Shown: positions 1 through 6,523 of the stretch, piece by piece
How positions within the stretch are numbered: the stretch's first letter is position 1
Layout of the letters: the number at the start of each line of letters is the position of its first letter
Assembly (NCBI GenBank): GCA_034409055.1
Contig: DAOUMU010000048.1
Coordinates: 1-17,492, forward strand
DNA length: 17,492 bases
From: DAOUMU01 sp034409055
GTDB lineage: Bacteria > Chloroflexota > Anaerolineae > 4572-78 > J111
Direction: 5' to 3'
Program-made: the position numbers and the translations under genes
Notes under the pieces: model-generated
What the model was told of the DNA's origin: nothing
What the model saw: only the letters and a program-made list of their open reading frames with translations
Database searches by the model: none

Positions 1-1
1 T

Positions 2-127
2 GGGGACAATGTGAACCTGGGGGTGCAGTTGATCGTGCCGGTGGCGTTGGAAGTAGGGAGCCGGTTTGCCATTCGAGAAGGTGGGCGAACGGTTGGTGCT
101 GGAGTGATCACTAAAATCGTGGAGTAA
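2..127 (+). CDS. tuf: Elongation factor Tu, C-terminal end (partial)
   Basis: Only the last 41 codons of EF-Tu lie in the window; the gene begins upstream. EF-Tu delivers aminoacyl-tRNA to the ribosomal A site as a GTP complex. The visible part is the end of beta-barrel domain 3, with the family hallmark RFAIREGGRTVGAG followed by VITKIVE and a TAA stop. The matching stretch in typical EF-Tu is nearly identical. It lies 62 bases ahead of rpsJ, so the str operon runs straight into the S10 operon here, as in many bacteria. Identification is secure despite the short length. Confidence 0.95.
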   Translation, partial: GDNVNLGVQLIVPVALEVGSRFAIREGGRTVGAGVITKIVE

Positions 128-151
128 AATTAGTTAGCGGGTGGTTGATAT

Positions 152-171
152 GTTGTGGCCCGTGCCACAAC
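152..171 (+). promoter_or_regulatory. Perfect 8-bp hairpin in the tuf-rpsJ spacer
   Basis: GTTGTGGC at 152-159 is the exact reverse complement of GCCACAAC at 164-171, with the loop CCGT. It lies 18 bases ahead of the rpsJ start. No T-run follows, so it does not look like an intrinsic terminator. It could be a regulatory or processing hairpin at the str/S10 junction. The pairing is seen in the sequence; the role is inferred. Confidence 0.55.
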
Positions 172-189
172 CCGACCAGTGGAGCAGGT

Positions 190-495
190 ATGGCCAAGCA
201 AAAAATTAGAATTCGTCTAAAAGCTTACGATCATCGGGTATTAGATCAATCGGTACGGCAAATTGTTGACACGGCGGAGCGAACCGGGGCTATTATTGTA
301 GGGCCGGTTCCACTGCCCACTAAAATTGAGAAGTTCACGGTGATCCGGTCACCTTTCATTGACAAAGACTCCCGTGAACAGTTTGAGATCCGCACTCACA
401 AGCGTTTAATTGATGTGATCGATCCCAAATCCAAAACTATTGATGCTCTGGTCCGCCTGAACTTGCCGGCTGGTGTGGATGTGGAGATCAAATAA
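190..495 (+). CDS. rpsJ: 30S ribosomal protein S10
   Basis: S10 is a small-subunit head protein; in some bacteria it also works with NusB in antitermination. The 101 residues match the usual 100-105. The family signature runs from about residue 31 (RTGAIIVGPVPLPT), followed by the conserved SREQFEIRTHKR near 61-72. The start at 190 is chosen because the conserved MAKQKIRIRLKAYDHR begins there and GGAGCAGG at 181-188 is a suitable binding site. An upstream in-frame start would add 15 unrelated residues encoded by the hairpin DNA. The segment before SREQF reads SPFIDKD, where a histidine is common in place of F. First gene of the S10 block. Confidence 0.98.
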   Translation: MAKQKIRIRLKAYDHRVLDQSVRQIVDTAERTGAIIVGPVPLPTKIEKFTVIRSPFIDKDSREQFEIRTHKRLIDVIDPKSKTIDALVRLNLPAGVDVEIK

Positions 496-555
496 GCTGA
501 GAAGTAAGTATCCCTCTTAGCGGTTAACTTTTTTAACTTAGCCTATACATACATC

Positions 556-584
556 CGTTATCGGATCATAAGCCTGAGATAACG
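556..584 (+). promoter_or_regulatory. 7-bp inverted repeat in the rpsJ-rplC spacer
   Basis: CGTTATC at 556-562 and GATAACG at 578-584 are exact reverse complements with a 15-base loop. No T-run follows. The surrounding 188-base spacer (496-683) is the second longest gap in the window. The repeat could be a weak leader structure; the role is unknown. Confidence 0.3.
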
Positions 585-688
585 TGAAAGGGGATGGGTT
601 CCGGGAATGATGGACTGTGCTTGTTAGATGTCCTAAAACTTATAATTTTAAGTGCAGTTACAGTTCCTTGAGCCTGATATAAAATGAA
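571..688 (+). repeat. Imperfect direct repeat of the rplC start region, 100-base period
   Basis: Bases 571-588 and 671-688 share 15 of 18 positions (AGCCTGA, then ATAA, then TGAA). The second copy contains the rplC ATG at 684; the first has GTG at the equivalent position 584. From that GTG an 8-codon frame reads MKGDGFRE and stops at 608-610, whereas L3 begins MKGILGKK. This may be an old local duplication or a short leader peptide; it may also be chance. Confidence 0.4.
641..646 (+). promoter_or_regulatory. Possible -10 box upstream of rplC
   Basis: A perfect TATAAT lies 38 bases upstream of the rplC start, in an AT-rich patch. The best -35 match, TTGTTA at 621-626, is only 14 bases away, which is too close for a standard promoter, and there is no TG extension. 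An internal promoter restarting transcription at rplC is possible but weakly supported. Confidence 0.25.
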
Positions 689-1334
689 GGGAATCCTGGG
701 TAAGAAAATAGGTATGACCCAACTCTTCGATGAAGATGGTGTTGTTACACCCATTACTATTATCGAAGCTGGGCCCTGTTATGTAACGCAAAAGAAAACA
801 AAAGAAAAAGATAACTATAATGCTATTCAAGTCGGTTTTGGCGAGATTCCTGAGAAAAGGTTAAATAAGCCTAAGGCTGGTCATCTTAAAAAATCAAATA
901 CGCCACCGGTGCAATATTTGCGCGAATTTCGAGTAGCCAATCCCGATGATTACGAAGAAGGTCAGAAGATTGACGTTTCCGTTTTTGAGATTGGCGATCT
1001 GGTCGATGTAACCGGTGTAAGCAAGGGTAAGGGCTTTGCCGGTGTGGTCAAACGACACAGTTTTAGCGGAGGTCCCAAAACACACGGTCAATCTGATCGT
1101 TGGCGAGCACCGGGTTCTGTGGGAGCTGGTTCTACCCCTGGTCGAATTTTTAAGGGAGTACGTATGGCTGGCCAGATGGGGAATCAGCGAGTGACTGTGC
1201 AGAACTTGAAGGTTGTTCTGGTTGATGCTGATAAGAATTTGTTAGCCGTCAAAGGCGCTATTCCAGGCAGTAGAAATAGCTTGGTTATCGTGCGTGAAGC
1301 CGTAAAAGCTAGCAAAAATGTGGAGAGCAGGTAA
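684..1334 (+). CDS. rplC: 50S ribosomal protein L3
   Basis: L3 is an early-assembly 23S rRNA-binding protein whose long loop reaches toward the peptidyl transferase centre. The 216 residues match the family. It opens MKGILGKKIGMTQLF, carries the signature around DVTGVSKGKGFAGVVKR (108-124), and has the loop with GGPKTHGQSDRWRAPGS near 129-145. MAGQMGN at 161-167 contains Q164, which aligns with the glutamine methylated in E. coli L3. It follows a 188-base spacer with no convincing Shine-Dalgarno sequence, so initiation may be weak or helped by structure. Its TAA stop shares one base with the rplD ATG, implying coupled translation. Confidence 0.98.
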   Translation: MKGILGKKIGMTQLFDEDGVVTPITIIEAGPCYVTQKKTKEKDNYNAIQVGFGEIPEKRLNKPKAGHLKKSNTPPVQYLREFRVANPDDYEEGQKIDVSVFEIGDLVDVTGVSKGKGFAGVVKRHSFSGGPKTHGQSDRWRAPGSVGAGSTPGRIFKGVRMAGQMGNQRVTVQNLKVVLVDADKNLLAVKGAIPGSRNSLVIVREAVKASKNVESR

Positions 1335-1954
1335 TGAAGGTTGATGTTAAGAATACTGGTGGAGCAACAGTAGGAGAACTTGAGCTTCAAGATAGTATTT
1401 TTGGTATTGAGCCAAATGCGGCGGTTATGCATCAAGCTCTGGTACGCCAACAAGCTAATGCTCGCCTGGGGACGCATAAAACCAAGACGCGTGGTGAAGT
1501 GAGGGGAACAACGGCTAAGTGGTATCGGCAAAAAGGTACAGGTCGGGCCCGGCACGGTGACCGAAAGGCCCCTATTTTTGTGGGGGGCGGTCAGGCTCAC
1601 AAGCCCAGACCACGTGATTATACCCAAAAGATGCCTCGTAAAATGCGCCGGTTGGCTCTACGTTCTGCGTTGTCGGCAAAAGCAGCTGTCGATCAAATTA
1701 TTGTTCTCGATGAACTGACCTTTGACAACCCCAAGACGGTCGAGATGCTACAACTTCTTGATAATCTTGAAGTGGCTGGCAGTGCTGTTATTCTCTTGCC
1801 TAAGCGTAACGAGAATGTTGAAAAAAGCGCTCGTAATTTGAGTGATGTAAAAATATTACGAGCCAACTATTTGAATGTTCGCGATCTTTTAGGCTACAAT
1901 TATGTGATAATGCCTAAAGATGCTCTATCTGTGATAGAGAGTTTCTTGGAGTAG
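1334..1954 (+). CDS. rplD: 50S ribosomal protein L4
   Basis: L4 binds 23S rRNA domain I and lines the exit tunnel with a long loop; in gammaproteobacteria it also represses the S10 operon. The length of 206 residues is normal. The tunnel loop is recognisable at about residues 46-100, with WYRQKGTGRARHGD, GGGQAHKPRPRDY and KMRRLALRSALS following. Its start overlaps the rplC stop by one base, so it is probably translated by reinitiation. A 108-base spacer follows; it holds only the short palindrome AAAAGCTTTT at 2007-2016. Confidence 0.98.
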   Translation: MKVDVKNTGGATVGELELQDSIFGIEPNAAVMHQALVRQQANARLGTHKTKTRGEVRGTTAKWYRQKGTGRARHGDRKAPIFVGGGQAHKPRPRDYTQKMPRKMRRLALRSALSAKAAVDQIIVLDELTFDNPKTVEMLQLLDNLEVAGSAVILLPKRNENVEKSARNLSDVKILRANYLNVRDLLGYNYVIMPKDALSVIESFLE

Positions 1955-2062
1955 TGAAAAGGTCGTAAGGGGAACCCTAATTATCTTGTAGTTCTGTTTT
2001 TTGCTTAAAAGCTTTTTTCTGGGCGGGTTAAGGTTCATACCGTCAGTAGGAGCGTTGTTTTC

Positions 2063-2356
2063 ATGGAAATGAATCCCTATAAAATAATCATTCGGCCCGT
2101 TGATACAGAGAAAAGCCGTATTGCGGCTGAGTTTGGACAGTATACTTTTATGGTACATCCTTGGGCCAATAAGACAGAGATAGCTATGGCAGTGTCGTAC
2201 ATTTTTGATGTGGATGTGGTTAAGGTTCGAGTTATCAATCAGTCTCCTAAATTTGGCCGTTGGGGTCGCAAACGTATTCGGCGTAAACCAGCCCAAAAGA
2301 AAGCTATTGTTACCTTGGCTCCTGGTCAAAGAATTGAAGCCTTTGAAGGGGTGTAG
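2063..2356 (+). CDS. rplW: 50S ribosomal protein L23
   Basis: L23 sits at the tunnel exit and is the docking site for trigger factor and the signal recognition particle. The 97 residues contain the typical IIRPVDTEKS start, YTFMVHPWANKTEI in the middle and VVKVRVINQSPKFGRWGR in the loop. The binding site TAGGAG at 2047-2052 is about 10 bases from the ATG; a second ATG two codons in is also possible. It occupies the usual place between L4 and L2. Confidence 0.97.
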   Translation: MEMNPYKIIIRPVDTEKSRIAAEFGQYTFMVHPWANKTEIAMAVSYIFDVDVVKVRVINQSPKFGRWGRKRIRRKPAQKKAIVTLAPGQRIEAFEGV

Positions 2357-2380
2357 AGGCGCAAAACGGAGAAAGTAGTT

Positions 2381-3217
2381 ATGCCTGTAAAATCCTACAA
2401 ACCAACCTCGCCCGGTCGGCGGGGAATGTCGGTAGCAACATTTGAGGAAGTTACGCGGACCACTCCTGAGAAAAGTTTATTAGCTTCAAGGAAGCAAAAG
2501 GCTGGCCGCAATAACCAGGGACGAATTACCGTTCGTCACCGTGGGGGGGGGCACAAGCGACGGTATCGAGTGATTGATTTTAAGCGGGATAAACATGGTA
2601 TCCCTGCAACTGTCAGTTCGATTGAATATGATCCCAATCGAACAGCCCGTATTGCCCTATTAACTTACGCCGATGGCGAAAAGCGATACATTCTTGCCCC
2701 ACTTGATCTGAAGGTCGGTGATACGGTGATGTCTGGTCCTGAGGCAGAAATTCGGGCAGGTAACGCTTTACCTATTTATCGTATCCCTCTGGGGACGCAG
2801 TTACACAATATCGAATTGCAGCCAGGGAAGGGTGGTCAATTTGTACGTTCCGCGGGGGTGTCGGCACAATTGTTGGCCAAAGAAGGTGCCTATGCTCAAA
2901 TTCGTCTACCCAGTGGTGAAGTTCGGCTAATTAACCAGAATTGTTTGGCAACCATTGGCCAGGTCAGTAATGTGGATCATAGTAATATTGCCCTGGGTAA
3001 GGCGGGGCGTAAACGTTGGTTGGGTATTCGTCCCACGGTACGTGGTTCAGCTATGGACCCCAATAGCCATCCTCATGGGGGTGGAGAAGGAGCAGCGCCG
3101 ATCGGGATGCCCGGACCCAAAACCCCGTGGGGTAAGCCAGCTCTTGGTGCTAAAACTCGCAAGAATAAACGAACTGAAAAATATATTGTTCATCGTCGGC
3201 GTCAGAAGCGTCGATAA
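2381..3217 (+). CDS. rplB: 50S ribosomal protein L2
   Basis: L2 is one of the largest and most conserved large-subunit proteins, needed for subunit joining and peptidyl transferase activity. The 278 residues include YKPTSPGRRGMSV at 6-18, the RNA-binding RHRGGGHKRRYR near 52-63, and the active-site loop SAMDPNSHPHGGGEG near 223-237. Histidines 230 and 232 there are conserved. The residue before HPH is serine where many bacteria have aspartate. After the loop comes AAPIGMPGPKTPWGKPALG, a variant also found in several non-proteobacterial phyla. The binding site GGAGAAAG lies at 2368-2375. Confidence 0.98.
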   Translation: MPVKSYKPTSPGRRGMSVATFEEVTRTTPEKSLLASRKQKAGRNNQGRITVRHRGGGHKRRYRVIDFKRDKHGIPATVSSIEYDPNRTARIALLTYADGEKRYILAPLDLKVGDTVMSGPEAEIRAGNALPIYRIPLGTQLHNIELQPGKGGQFVRSAGVSAQLLAKEGAYAQIRLPSGEVRLINQNCLATIGQVSNVDHSNIALGKAGRKRWLGIRPTVRGSAMDPNSHPHGGGEGAAPIGMPGPKTPWGKPALGAKTRKNKRTEKYIVHRRRQKRR

Positions 3218-3230
3218 AGAGGGATAGCTA

Positions 3231-3506
3231 ATGACACGTTCTCTAAAAAAAGGACCTTTTGTATCATCTAAATTACTCAAGAAGATAGAAGCTATGAATG
3301 CTGCTGGGGAGAAGCGGGTTATTCGGACGTGGTCACGAGCCAGTACGATTTTTCCCCAAATGGTAGGGCACACAATTGCTGTTCATGATGGTCGCCGGCA
3401 CGTTCCTATTTATATTACCGAAAATATGGTTGGACATCGTCTAGGTGAGTTTGTACCCACCCGCTATTTCCGTGGCCATATGGCCAAAGAACGTTCGAGT
3501 CGCTAA
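3231..3506 (+). CDS. rpsS: 30S ribosomal protein S19
   Basis: S19 is a small-subunit head protein that pairs with S13 and contacts the A-site region and the inter-subunit bridge. It is 91 residues long, matching the family. It begins MTRSLKKGPFV and carries the signature ITENMVGHRLGEFVPTR toward the C-terminus, ending FRGHMAKERSSR. The binding site AGAGGGA lies just before the ATG, 13 bases after L2 ends. Confidence 0.98.
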   Translation: MTRSLKKGPFVSSKLLKKIEAMNAAGEKRVIRTWSRASTIFPQMVGHTIAVHDGRRHVPIYITENMVGHRLGEFVPTRYFRGHMAKERSSR

Positions 3507-3522
3507 AGGGAAGAAGATATCA

Positions 3523-3549
3523 ATGTACTTGGGGGTTGAACTAGGGTAG
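3523..3549 (+). other. Possible 8-codon minicistron ahead of rplV
   Basis: An ATG at 3523 opens the frame MYLGVELG, which ends at TAG 3547-3549, six bases before the rplV ATG. AAAGGGAAG at 3505-3513 could serve as its binding site. It may couple rplV to upstream translation, or it may be chance. Confidence 0.2.
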
Positions 3550-3555
3550 TAAAAG

Positions 3556-3921
3556 ATGGCAGATTTACAAGTTAGAGCAGTCAGCAAATACATTATGGGA
3601 TCGCCCATAAAAATGCGACGGGTGGTAAATAGTGTGCGTGGTATGCGTGCCCAGGATGCCTTGGAAGTATTGTCCCTGTTACCTCAAGCTGCGGCTGTCC
3701 CTGTTTATAAAACCGTTAAAAGTGCCCTGGCTAATGCTGAAGAGAATTATATGCTTGAGCCGGCAGATATGGTTATTGCCGCAATCAGAGTAGATGAAGG
3801 GCCTCGCCTGCGCCGAGCGCGCTATGGGGCACGTGGACGGTTTAAGCCAATCAAAAAGCGAATATCTCACATCACTGTGATCTTAGAAGAAGACACAGAA
3901 GTTTGGTCGGAAGAAACTTAG
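3556..3921 (+). CDS. rplV: 50S ribosomal protein L22
   Basis: L22 contacts all 23S rRNA domains, and its beta-hairpin lines the exit tunnel near the macrolide site. The 121 residues include the core VRGMRAQDALEVLSLLPQAA and TVKSALANAEENY. The hairpin region is VDEGPRLRRARYGARGRF, followed by the conserved KRISHITV. The hairpin is of normal length, with no macrolide-type deletion visible. The AGGG at 3543-3546 is a modest binding site. The acidic tail EEDTEVWSEET is slightly longer than in many homologues. Confidence 0.98.
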   Translation: MADLQVRAVSKYIMGSPIKMRRVVNSVRGMRAQDALEVLSLLPQAAAVPVYKTVKSALANAEENYMLEPADMVIAAIRVDEGPRLRRARYGARGRFKPIKKRISHITVILEEDTEVWSEET

Positions 3922-3964
3922 AGTTTTTACTGTTTATTGTTAATTGTTTATTTTTAACGAATGT

Positions 3965-3990
3965 CCTCCAGAGGGAGGTAGTTAAGGAGA
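3965..3990 (+). promoter_or_regulatory. rpsC: CCTCC/GGAGG hairpin and Shine-Dalgarno ahead of rpsC
   Basis: CCTCC at 3965-3969 pairs with GGAGG at 3974-3978 across the loop AGAG. The real binding site AAGGAGA is at 3984-3990, seven bases from the TTG start. TCCT at 3964-3967 could instead pair with AGGA inside that site. A decoy and a true binding site therefore compete for the same pyrimidine segment. The pairing is seen; regulation is inferred. Confidence 0.4.
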
Positions 3991-3997
3991 TTGTCAC

Positions 3998-4672
3998 TTG
4001 GGTCGTAAAGTTCATCCTATAGGCTTCAGGTTGGGAATTATTCAAGAACATCGTGCCCGCTGGTATGCTGAAGGTGAAGAATATCGACAATTGCTAGAAG
4101 AGGATCTGGCAATTCGTAAGCTGGTGCATGATTCGCATGATTCAGGCTCTATTGCCGGGATTGAGATTGAACGCCTGCCTGCGGCTAAACAAGTGTCAGT
4201 AAAAATAAGCACAGCTAAACCAGGCATTGTTATTGGCCGCAAGGGGGCTGCTGTTAACCAGCTTCGCAAAAACCTGGAAGCCCTGACACAAAAGAAAGTG
4301 CACATTGATGTTGTAGAGGTTAAAAATCCTGACATCAGCGCTGTTCTGATTGGCCAGAGTATAGCTCAGCAGATAGAGCGTCGTATTTCTCATAAACGGG
4401 CTATGAAACAGGCCGTACGTCGGGCCATAAAGGCTGGGGCGAAGGGTATTATGATTACCTGTAGTGGTCGTCTCGGAGGAGCTGATATGGCGCGCAGCGA
4501 GACACAGCGTGAGGGACGTATTCCACGCCATACCTTACGGGCCGATATCGACTATGCCTGTGTTGAAGCGTTAACTACCTTTAGCAAGATAGGTATTAAA
4601 GTTTGGGTTTATAAAGGAGACATCTTACCCCAACCTAAAGAAGAGCCTATGGGAGCTTATGTAACACCCTAG
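3998..4672 (+). CDS. rpsC: 30S ribosomal protein S3 (TTG start)
   Basis: S3 lies at the mRNA entry tunnel and helps unwind mRNA. The 224 residues have a KH domain with the GxxG loop GRKG at 80-83 inside PGIVIGRKGAAV. The C-terminal signature follows, with GRLGGADMARSETQREGRIP at about 157-176. The TTG at 3998 is the start because translation gives the universal opening GRKVHPIGFRLG and AAGGAGA lies seven bases upstream; no ATG or GTG fits. The 76-base spacer before it carries a CCTCC/GGAGG hairpin, so expression may be tuned by weak initiation. Confidence 0.97.
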   Translation: MGRKVHPIGFRLGIIQEHRARWYAEGEEYRQLLEEDLAIRKLVHDSHDSGSIAGIEIERLPAAKQVSVKISTAKPGIVIGRKGAAVNQLRKNLEALTQKKVHIDVVEVKNPDISAVLIGQSIAQQIERRISHKRAMKQAVRRAIKAGAKGIMITCSGRLGGADMARSETQREGRIPRHTLRADIDYACVEALTTFSKIGIKVWVYKGDILPQPKEEPMGAYVTP

Positions 4673-4749
4673 TTTATACTCTTCAATCTTGGTGGGGAAA
4701 TAATTTTTGCCAGGCTTCGATTATCTTGAAGATAGCAAGGAATTGACTT

Positions 4750-5160
4750 ATGTTAATGCCTAAGCGTGTGAAATATCGAAAACAAATGCGGGGGCGGATG
4801 AAGGGGCGAGCCTCACGTGGGGCCAAGGTGGCTTTTGGCGATTTTGGGCTGCAAGCCTTAGAACCTTGTTGGATGACTAGCCGCCAGATTGAGGCAGCTC
4901 GCCGGGCGATTGTGCGCTACGTACGGCGCGGGGGAAAATTGTGGATTCGTGTTTTTCCTGATAAACCAGTTACGGCCAAACCGGCTGAAACCCGAATGGG
5001 GAGCGGTAAGGGTTCGGTGGATCACTGGGTGGCTGTAGTCAAACCGGGTCGGATTCTGTTTGAAATTACCGGCGTGACTGAAGCGCAGGCCCGAGAAGCG
5101 ATGCGTCTGGCATCGCACAAACTCCCTATTAAGACTCAATTTGTGAGAAGGGTGGATTAG
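4750..5160 (+). CDS. rplP: 50S ribosomal protein L16
   Basis: L16 organises the A-site tRNA pocket of the large subunit. The 136 residues match the family, opening MLMPKRVKYRKQMRGRMKG, with FGLQALEPCW near 33-42 and RMGSGKGSVDHWVAVV near 82-97. The binding site CAAGGA is at 4736-4741. The preceding 77-base spacer has a weak nested inverted repeat (TTGC 4707-4710 with GCAA 4735-4738, CTTC 4715-4718 with GAAG 4728-4731) touching that binding site. Confidence 0.98.
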   Translation: MLMPKRVKYRKQMRGRMKGRASRGAKVAFGDFGLQALEPCWMTSRQIEAARRAIVRYVRRGGKLWIRVFPDKPVTAKPAETRMGSGKGSVDHWVAVVKPGRILFEITGVTEAQAREAMRLASHKLPIKTQFVRRVD

Positions 5161-5171
5161 GAGCACAGGTC

Positions 5172-5369
5172 ATGCAAGCGTTTGAAATTAGAAACTTGTC
5201 TGAGGATGAAATTAGGACAAAGTTAGAGGAGACTTACGAAGAGCTTTTTAATCTACGTTTCCAGTTTGCCGTTGGTCAGATTAAGGACCCAAATCGAATA
5301 ACTGGCCTTAAGAGAGATATCGCTCGAATGAAAACCATTCTAAACGAGCGTAAATTGGCTGCATTATAA
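5172..5369 (+). CDS. rpmC: 50S ribosomal protein L29
   Basis: L29 is a small two-helix protein at the tunnel exit beside L23. The 65 residues show the expected helical pattern, with LSEDEIRTKLEETYEELFNL then LRFQFAVGQIKDPNRI and the basic second helix ending in a short tail. Its binding site TAGGAG at 5157-5162 overlaps the rplP stop codon, so translation of L16 and L29 is probably linked. Confidence 0.97.
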   Translation: MQAFEIRNLSEDEIRTKLEETYEELFNLRFQFAVGQIKDPNRITGLKRDIARMKTILNERKLAAL

Positions 5370-5406
5370 TATATCTTTGTCGCACAGAAATTAGGAAGCG
5401 AGAAAT

Positions 5407-5652
5407 ATGGCTAGAGAGCAACGTAAAATTTTGGTAGGGCGTGTCACCAGTGATAAGATGGACAAAACAGTTGTGGTGCAGGTAGAGCGCCTCAAGCGTC
5501 ATGCGCAGTATGGTAAAGTAATTCGTTTTCATAAAAAATATAAAGCGCATGATGAGCACAATAGGGCTAAAATTGGTGATCTGGTGAAGATTATTGAGTC
5601 CAGGCCAATTAGTAAAGAAAAGCGGTGGGCTTTAGTAGAAGTTTTAGAGTAG
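5407..5652 (+). CDS. rpsQ: 30S ribosomal protein S17
   Basis: S17 is a primary 16S rRNA-binding protein with an OB-fold, important for early 30S assembly. The 81 residues have the usual RKILVGRVTSDKMDKTVVV opening, the HKKYKAHDE loop and KIGDLVKIIESRPISKEKRW. The binding site TAGGAAG is at 5392-5398. It closes the S10-type gene set; a 60-base spacer without clear structure leads into rplN. Confidence 0.98.
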   Translation: MAREQRKILVGRVTSDKMDKTVVVQVERLKRHAQYGKVIRFHKKYKAHDEHNRAKIGDLVKIIESRPISKEKRWALVEVLE

Positions 5653-5712
5653 TGAGCCCCCTAAAGAATTTGAGCTAATTTTATCCTGGAAGACTCGTGG
5701 AGCAATTATCCT

Positions 5713-6084
5713 ATGATACAACAAGAAAGCCGCTTGAAAGTAACAGATAATAGTGGCGCCAAAGAAATTTTGTGTATTCGGGTTGTAGGTGGAACTGGTC
5801 GCCGTTATGCCAGGATAGGTGATGTCATCATCGCTACGGTTAAGCAAGCCGCTCCTCAAGGTGCTGTAAAAAAAGGTGACATTGTAAAAGCGGTTGTTGT
5901 TCGCACCACCAAAGAAATAGGTCGTCCCGATGGGTCCTATATTAGGTTTGATGACAATGCAGCCGTTATTTTAGATGCTGAAGGCAGAGGACCTCGGGGT
6001 ACCCGAATTTTTGGCCCGATTGCCCGCGAGTTGCGTGAAAAAGGCTTTATGAGAATTGTTTCTTTGGCTCCAGAGGTGCTTTAA
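5713..6084 (+). CDS. rplN: 50S ribosomal protein L14
   Basis: L14 lies at the subunit interface, forms bridges with helix 14 of 16S rRNA, and is the docking site of the silencing factor RsfS. The 123 residues are almost exactly the family length. Landmarks are MIQQESRLKVTDNSGAKE, CIRVVGGTGRRYA, the repeat-like KGDIVKAVVVRTTKE, and IFGPIARELREKGFMRIVSLAPEVL at the end. First gene of the spc block, with GGAGC at 5699-5703 about 9 bases ahead of the ATG. Confidence 0.98.
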   Translation: MIQQESRLKVTDNSGAKEILCIRVVGGTGRRYARIGDVIIATVKQAAPQGAVKKGDIVKAVVVRTTKEIGRPDGSYIRFDDNAAVILDAEGRGPRGTRIFGPIARELREKGFMRIVSLAPEVL

Positions 6085-6097
6085 TTGAGCTTGCACA

Positions 6098-6111
6098 TTC
6101 CTGGTAAGGAG
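6098..6111 (+). promoter_or_regulatory. rplX: Short hairpin over the rplX Shine-Dalgarno
   Basis: TCCT at 6099-6102 pairs with AGGA at 6107-6110 across the loop GGTA, with a wobble pair extending it. This covers most of the binding site AAGGAG (6106-6111). Four to five pairs are too few to be convincing alone. Confidence 0.25.
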
Positions 6112-6118
6112 ATTGAAT

Positions 6119-6481
6119 ATGCAAAGAATTAGAAAAGGTGATATGGTGCAAGTAATTAGTGGAAATGAGATAGGAGCTCGGGGTGAGGTCAAAGAATTGG
6201 TCCGTGCTTGGCGGATGGATTCCAAGAAGCACAAAAAAGTACGCAACCCCAATGGCGATAGAATAATTGTCACCGCAGTTAATGTTCGTAAAAAGCACCA
6301 GCGACGTATTAGTCAAACGCGTACTCAAACTGGTATTATCGAAATGGAAGCTCCCATTCATATTTCAAATGTGATGTTAGTTTGTCCCAGTTGTGATGAA
6401 GCGGTTCGTGTCCGTTTTAATATCGAAGAGGACAAAAAAGCACGTGTGTGCAAACGTTGTGGTACACCTATTGACAAGTAA
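6119..6481 (+). CDS. rplX: 50S ribosomal protein L24, cysteine-pair form with an insertion
   Basis: L24 starts large-subunit assembly and sits near the tunnel exit. The 120 residues have an N-terminal KOW motif (RIRKGDMVQVISGNEIGARG), the conserved TGIIEMEAPIHISNVMLV at about 71-88, and a C-terminal ribbon with C89/C92 and C111/C114 that probably binds zinc. Between the KOW and NVRKKHQ there is an extra stretch of roughly 14 residues (about 28-46) compared with typical short bacterial L24. The ATG at 6119 is preferred over TTG 6113 because the binding site AAGGAG at 6106-6111 would be only one base from the latter. Confidence 0.96.
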   Translation: MQRIRKGDMVQVISGNEIGARGEVKELVRAWRMDSKKHKKVRNPNGDRIIVTAVNVRKKHQRRISQTRTQTGIIEMEAPIHISNVMLVCPSCDEAVRVRFNIEEDKKARVCKRCGTPIDK

Positions 6482-6523
6482 CTCTACATCTACCTTGTGA
6501 TACAAGCAGGTAAGGACGAAACT

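Noticed and set aside
145..189. Extended N-terminus for S10
   Set aside because: The extra residues are encoded by the hairpin DNA, are not conserved, and the true ATG has its own binding site.
1184..1627. Minus-strand open frame of 147 codons
   Set aside because: It lies entirely opposite rplC and rplD, has no family resemblance and no binding site; a shadow of real genes.
1925..2329. Minus-strand open frame of 134 codons over the rplD-rplW spacer
   Set aside because: Most of it is opposite rplW; the spacer part has no start signal and no recognisable domain.
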